The position numbers were made by a program, and so were the translations under genes. 22,590 bases of DNA from IMG/VR virus record IMGVR_UViG_3300039106_000072, positions 1 to 22,590 of that record, one strand, 5' to 3'. Within the stretch, counting starts at the first letter, position 1. Each line of letters starts with the position of its first letter. Below are positions 20,603 to 22,590 of the stretch, piece after piece. This DNA comes from a virus. The notes beneath the pieces were generated by a model, which was given only the letters and a program-made list of their open reading frames with translations, was not told the DNA's origin and made no database searches.

Positions 20603-22590
20603 TTATCCTTGTGCTGGTGCAACACCTACGGCTTTGCCGTTTTGGTCGCGTATAATTTGTTTAGGTGCTGAATGAGCTACTGCCAATGAACCGATAGCCT
20701 CTTGTAAGCCTTGTAATGCAATAGATACTGCGCTATCAACCTCTGCGCCTTGCCCATCTGCTGCTTTAGCTTCTGCGGCAATCTTAGCCACTAAGACCTT
20801 AGTTTCAGCGTCTAATTGAGCTTTCCATTGGTCAAACTGTAATTGCTGTGCGTGTAAGCTAGTCTTTAACTCAGCCTCATGCTGACGCTCTTGCATATCC
20901 AACTGCGCTTTTTGTTGGTCTATCTGCGCTTGATGCTGGGCTTTCATTGCGTCACGTTGCGCCTCTAGTTGCAATTCTTGCGCTCTTGTTTGTTGTTCTG
21001 CTTGATGTTTATGTACATCAGCCTGTAATTGCTTGTCTTGTAGTTGTGCTTGCGCTTGCGCCTTAATCATCTCTGGGTCAGGCGGTGGCTGTTGTGGGGG
21101 TGCGTTTTTAGGGTCAGTAAAGAACTTATCACCTGATTTCTGTCCTAATGCCTCTGCATATAACTTAGCAGCGTTATAGACGTTCTCAGGCGTTGCTACA
21201 CCGATTTGCAAGGCTTTCTCTTGTATCTGCATCATGCCCATTAAATGCTGTGCTTGTTGCTCTTTGTTATTTGTGCCTAGCCCTACGTTAATGTTTAAAC
21301 CAAATTGGTTTTTCCACTCTCTAGGGTTAATGTTTGTCCATTTACCGCTAACAGCAATGACATCCTCTTTTTGCTGATATTTGCAGACTAATTTAAGCAT
21401 CAATCTAAATAGCTCAGTAATACCGCCCTCTGCAAAGTTCCGTGCGATTAAATCTAAGCGCATATCATCACGGTTAGTGATAAGGTTCATGCCAGTAGCA
21501 GTTTGCGCTTGCAAGCCATTAGCGCCTGTACCTTGTGAGCGTCTAGTCCAGCCAGTAGAGTTTTCGCTGTAATCTTGCATCCACTCAAGCATGTGCATTG
21601 CGCCACCAGTATCACCGTTGCTTTGGTCTAATCTGCCAGCCATCCCTGCTTGCTTCATACGAACAACACCACCGGGTCGTGAAGTCAATAAATCATCTAA
21701 ATTGACTTGTCCTTCAACTGCAAAGTAGCGCCCATTCACTTGTAGGAATTGGTTATCCAACATTGACCGGACTAATTGTGTTTGTAAGCGTTGTGGCTCA
21801 ATCCCTAAATCTGCGACTGATAAGCCAAAGAAGCGATGAGGTAAGATAATAGGTACTAAGGCTGCGAAAGGTGCGCCATCACATTCTTCATTCTCTAGGA
21901 TTTGGTCTCCTGCTCTTACAACCTTACGCCATTCGGCAATACCATCACCATCGACATCAGCGCGTAAGTAGCACTCTGTCACCCATACAATACGCATAGA
22001 CTTATCTAAGCTCGTATCGTTGTTATTCAAGTACGGCATATCATCGTCAAAGCCTGTGCGCTCTATACGCTCACCGTTATATGCGCCTTGACTATCATCC
22101 GAACTAATCTTGTCTACATTCTTGTAGCCCATAGCCTTTAAGTCGGACACGGTACGCATGACACGATGCGCGACAAACGTAGCATCTTTAATGCTCTTAG
22201 CCTTACGACTAATTAAGAATTCCTCTGGCGGTATAGCTTCAATACATAGCTTGCCACCGTCTTTAGTCCGCTTGAATGACACGTCATACAGCATCTTAGG
22301 TGGAGTAGCGTTAATCTGCTCAATCTGCATCTGTATTTGCTGTGCTTGATTAGGGTCTTGCGCTTGCTGTAATTGCTGTGTAAGTTGCGCTAATGCTTGT
22401 TGTCTATGCTCTGCATCTTCTTCGTCAGGGTAAGAGCTTTGCTCTACTGGCTCAATCTCATCATCCTGCATGAGCTGTGCTAAATCAATATCGCTTAAGC
22501 CTTTGTAGTCCTCACGGCTTTCAATAACCTTGTCATCCCACCATATCTTGAGAATACCTGCTTTTTGTAGCAAAGCATCACGGATAGCAG
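20603..22590 (-). CDS. Portal protein, P22-type (5' end outside window)
   Basis: The frame is open to the right edge; 661 residues are visible, beginning AIRDALLQKAGILKIWWDD. Blocks such as EAIPPEEFLISRKAKSI, VTECYLRADVDGDGIAEWRK, PIILPHRFFGLSVADLG and SRPGGVVRMKQAGMAGRLDQ are typical of P22-type podovirus portals. These are dodecameric rings through which DNA enters and leaves the head. A Gln-rich insert lies at about 60-90 of the visible chain, and a long Gln/Ala/Lys coiled coil at about 500-610 resembles the helical barrel of P22 gp1. A nine-residue DxDxDGxxE loop resembles a calcium-binding site. The terminase genes presumably lie outside, to the right. Confidence 0.9.
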   Translation of the reverse strand, partial: AIRDALLQKAGILKIWWDDKVIESREDYKGLSDIDLAQLMQDDEIEPVEQSSYPDEEDAEHRQQALAQLTQQLQQAQDPNQAQQIQMQIEQINATPPKMLYDVSFKRTKDGGKLCIEAIPPEEFLISRKAKSIKDATFVAHRVMRTVSDLKAMGYKNVDKISSDDSQGAYNGERIERTGFDDDMPYLNNNDTSLDKSMRIVWVTECYLRADVDGDGIAEWRKVVRAGDQILENEECDGAPFAALVPIILPHRFFGLSVADLGIEPQRLQTQLVRSMLDNQFLQVNGRYFAVEGQVNLDDLLTSRPGGVVRMKQAGMAGRLDQSNGDTGGAMHMLEWMQDYSENSTGWTRRSQGTGANGLQAQTATGMNLITNRDDMRLDLIARNFAEGGITELFRLMLKLVCKYQQKEDVIAVSGKWTNINPREWKNQFGLNINVGLGTNNKEQQAQHLMGMMQIQEKALQIGVATPENVYNAAKLYAEALGQKSGDKFFTDPKNAPPQQPPPDPEMIKAQAQAQLQDKQLQADVHKHQAEQQTRAQELQLEAQRDAMKAQHQAQIDQQKAQLDMQERQHEAELKTSLHAQQLQFDQWKAQLDAETKVLVAKIAAEAKAADGQGAEVDSAVSIALQGLQEAIGSLAVAHSAPKQIIRDQNGKAVGVAPAQG

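Noticed and set aside
1-22590. tRNA genes, integrase, attachment sites or insertion sequences
   Set aside because: No cloverleaf, recombinase motif or transposase was seen in the gaps or genes; the intergenic spaces are too short for most of these. A tRNAscan run would settle tRNAs.

Overview
This window is the virion-structure and lysis part of a tailed-phage (or prophage) genome. Almost every gene lies on the minus strand, so the biological order runs from base 22590 down to base 1. Genes are tightly packed; seven junctions are TAATG stop/start overlaps. The head and neck genes are podovirus-like: a P22-type portal, a coiled-coil scaffold, a major capsid protein of the DUF5309/SU10 type, a T7 gp11/SU10-type adaptor and no tape-measure or sheath gene. 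The AT-rich genome and a lysis module without a Gram-positive-type surface domain fit a Gram-negative host. I cannot name the host.

Reading with transcription: (a) 22590-20603, the portal, cut at the window edge. (b) 20599-16105, a block unusual for its place between portal and scaffold: small virion beta-proteins, a 55-residue gene, a glycine-rich adhesin-like protein, a protein with seven beta-repeats, an ADP-ribosyltransferase-like protein, and a small helical protein whose stop codon sits on a T5 run followed by an open -1 frame. (c) A terminator and a cluster of hairpins, then scaffold, capsid, an intruding AP2/HNH endonuclease, a second terminator, and two small beta-proteins that may decorate the head. 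(d) 12671-10346, an accessory protein, the neck adaptor, a tail fibre with repeats and a small beta-protein. (e) 10345-7801, an endonuclease VII-like gene, a second glycine-rich adhesin, a fibre-assembly-like protein and two small conserved genes, ending at a third terminator. (f) 7740-5918, a probable tail nozzle/hub protein and a small companion. (g) 5904-625, four probable ejection (internal virion) proteins, the first with a C-terminal S74-type chaperone/self-cleavage motif. (h) 496-1, a holin-like two-helix protein and a DUF5675 protein cut at the left edge.

The portal, adaptor and nozzle form the DNA channel; the scaffold builds the DUF5309 shell; the ejection proteins leave through the tail to bridge the envelope; the fibre and two glycine-rich proteins probably recognise the host; holin and DUF5675 probably end the infection. 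The most interesting points are the two host-recognition cassettes with the same internal order (beta-protein, short insert, Gly-rich adhesin), a hairpin motif with a compensated base pair in two leaders, the ADP-ribosyltransferase-like virion protein, a possible -1 frameshift, and a tiny membrane-peptide ORF with its own promoter-like sequence on the opposite strand. Several start codons were moved inward to starts with good Shine-Dalgarno sequences. No tRNA, CRISPR array, insertion sequence or integrase was seen, and no stretch over 300 bases lacks a gene.
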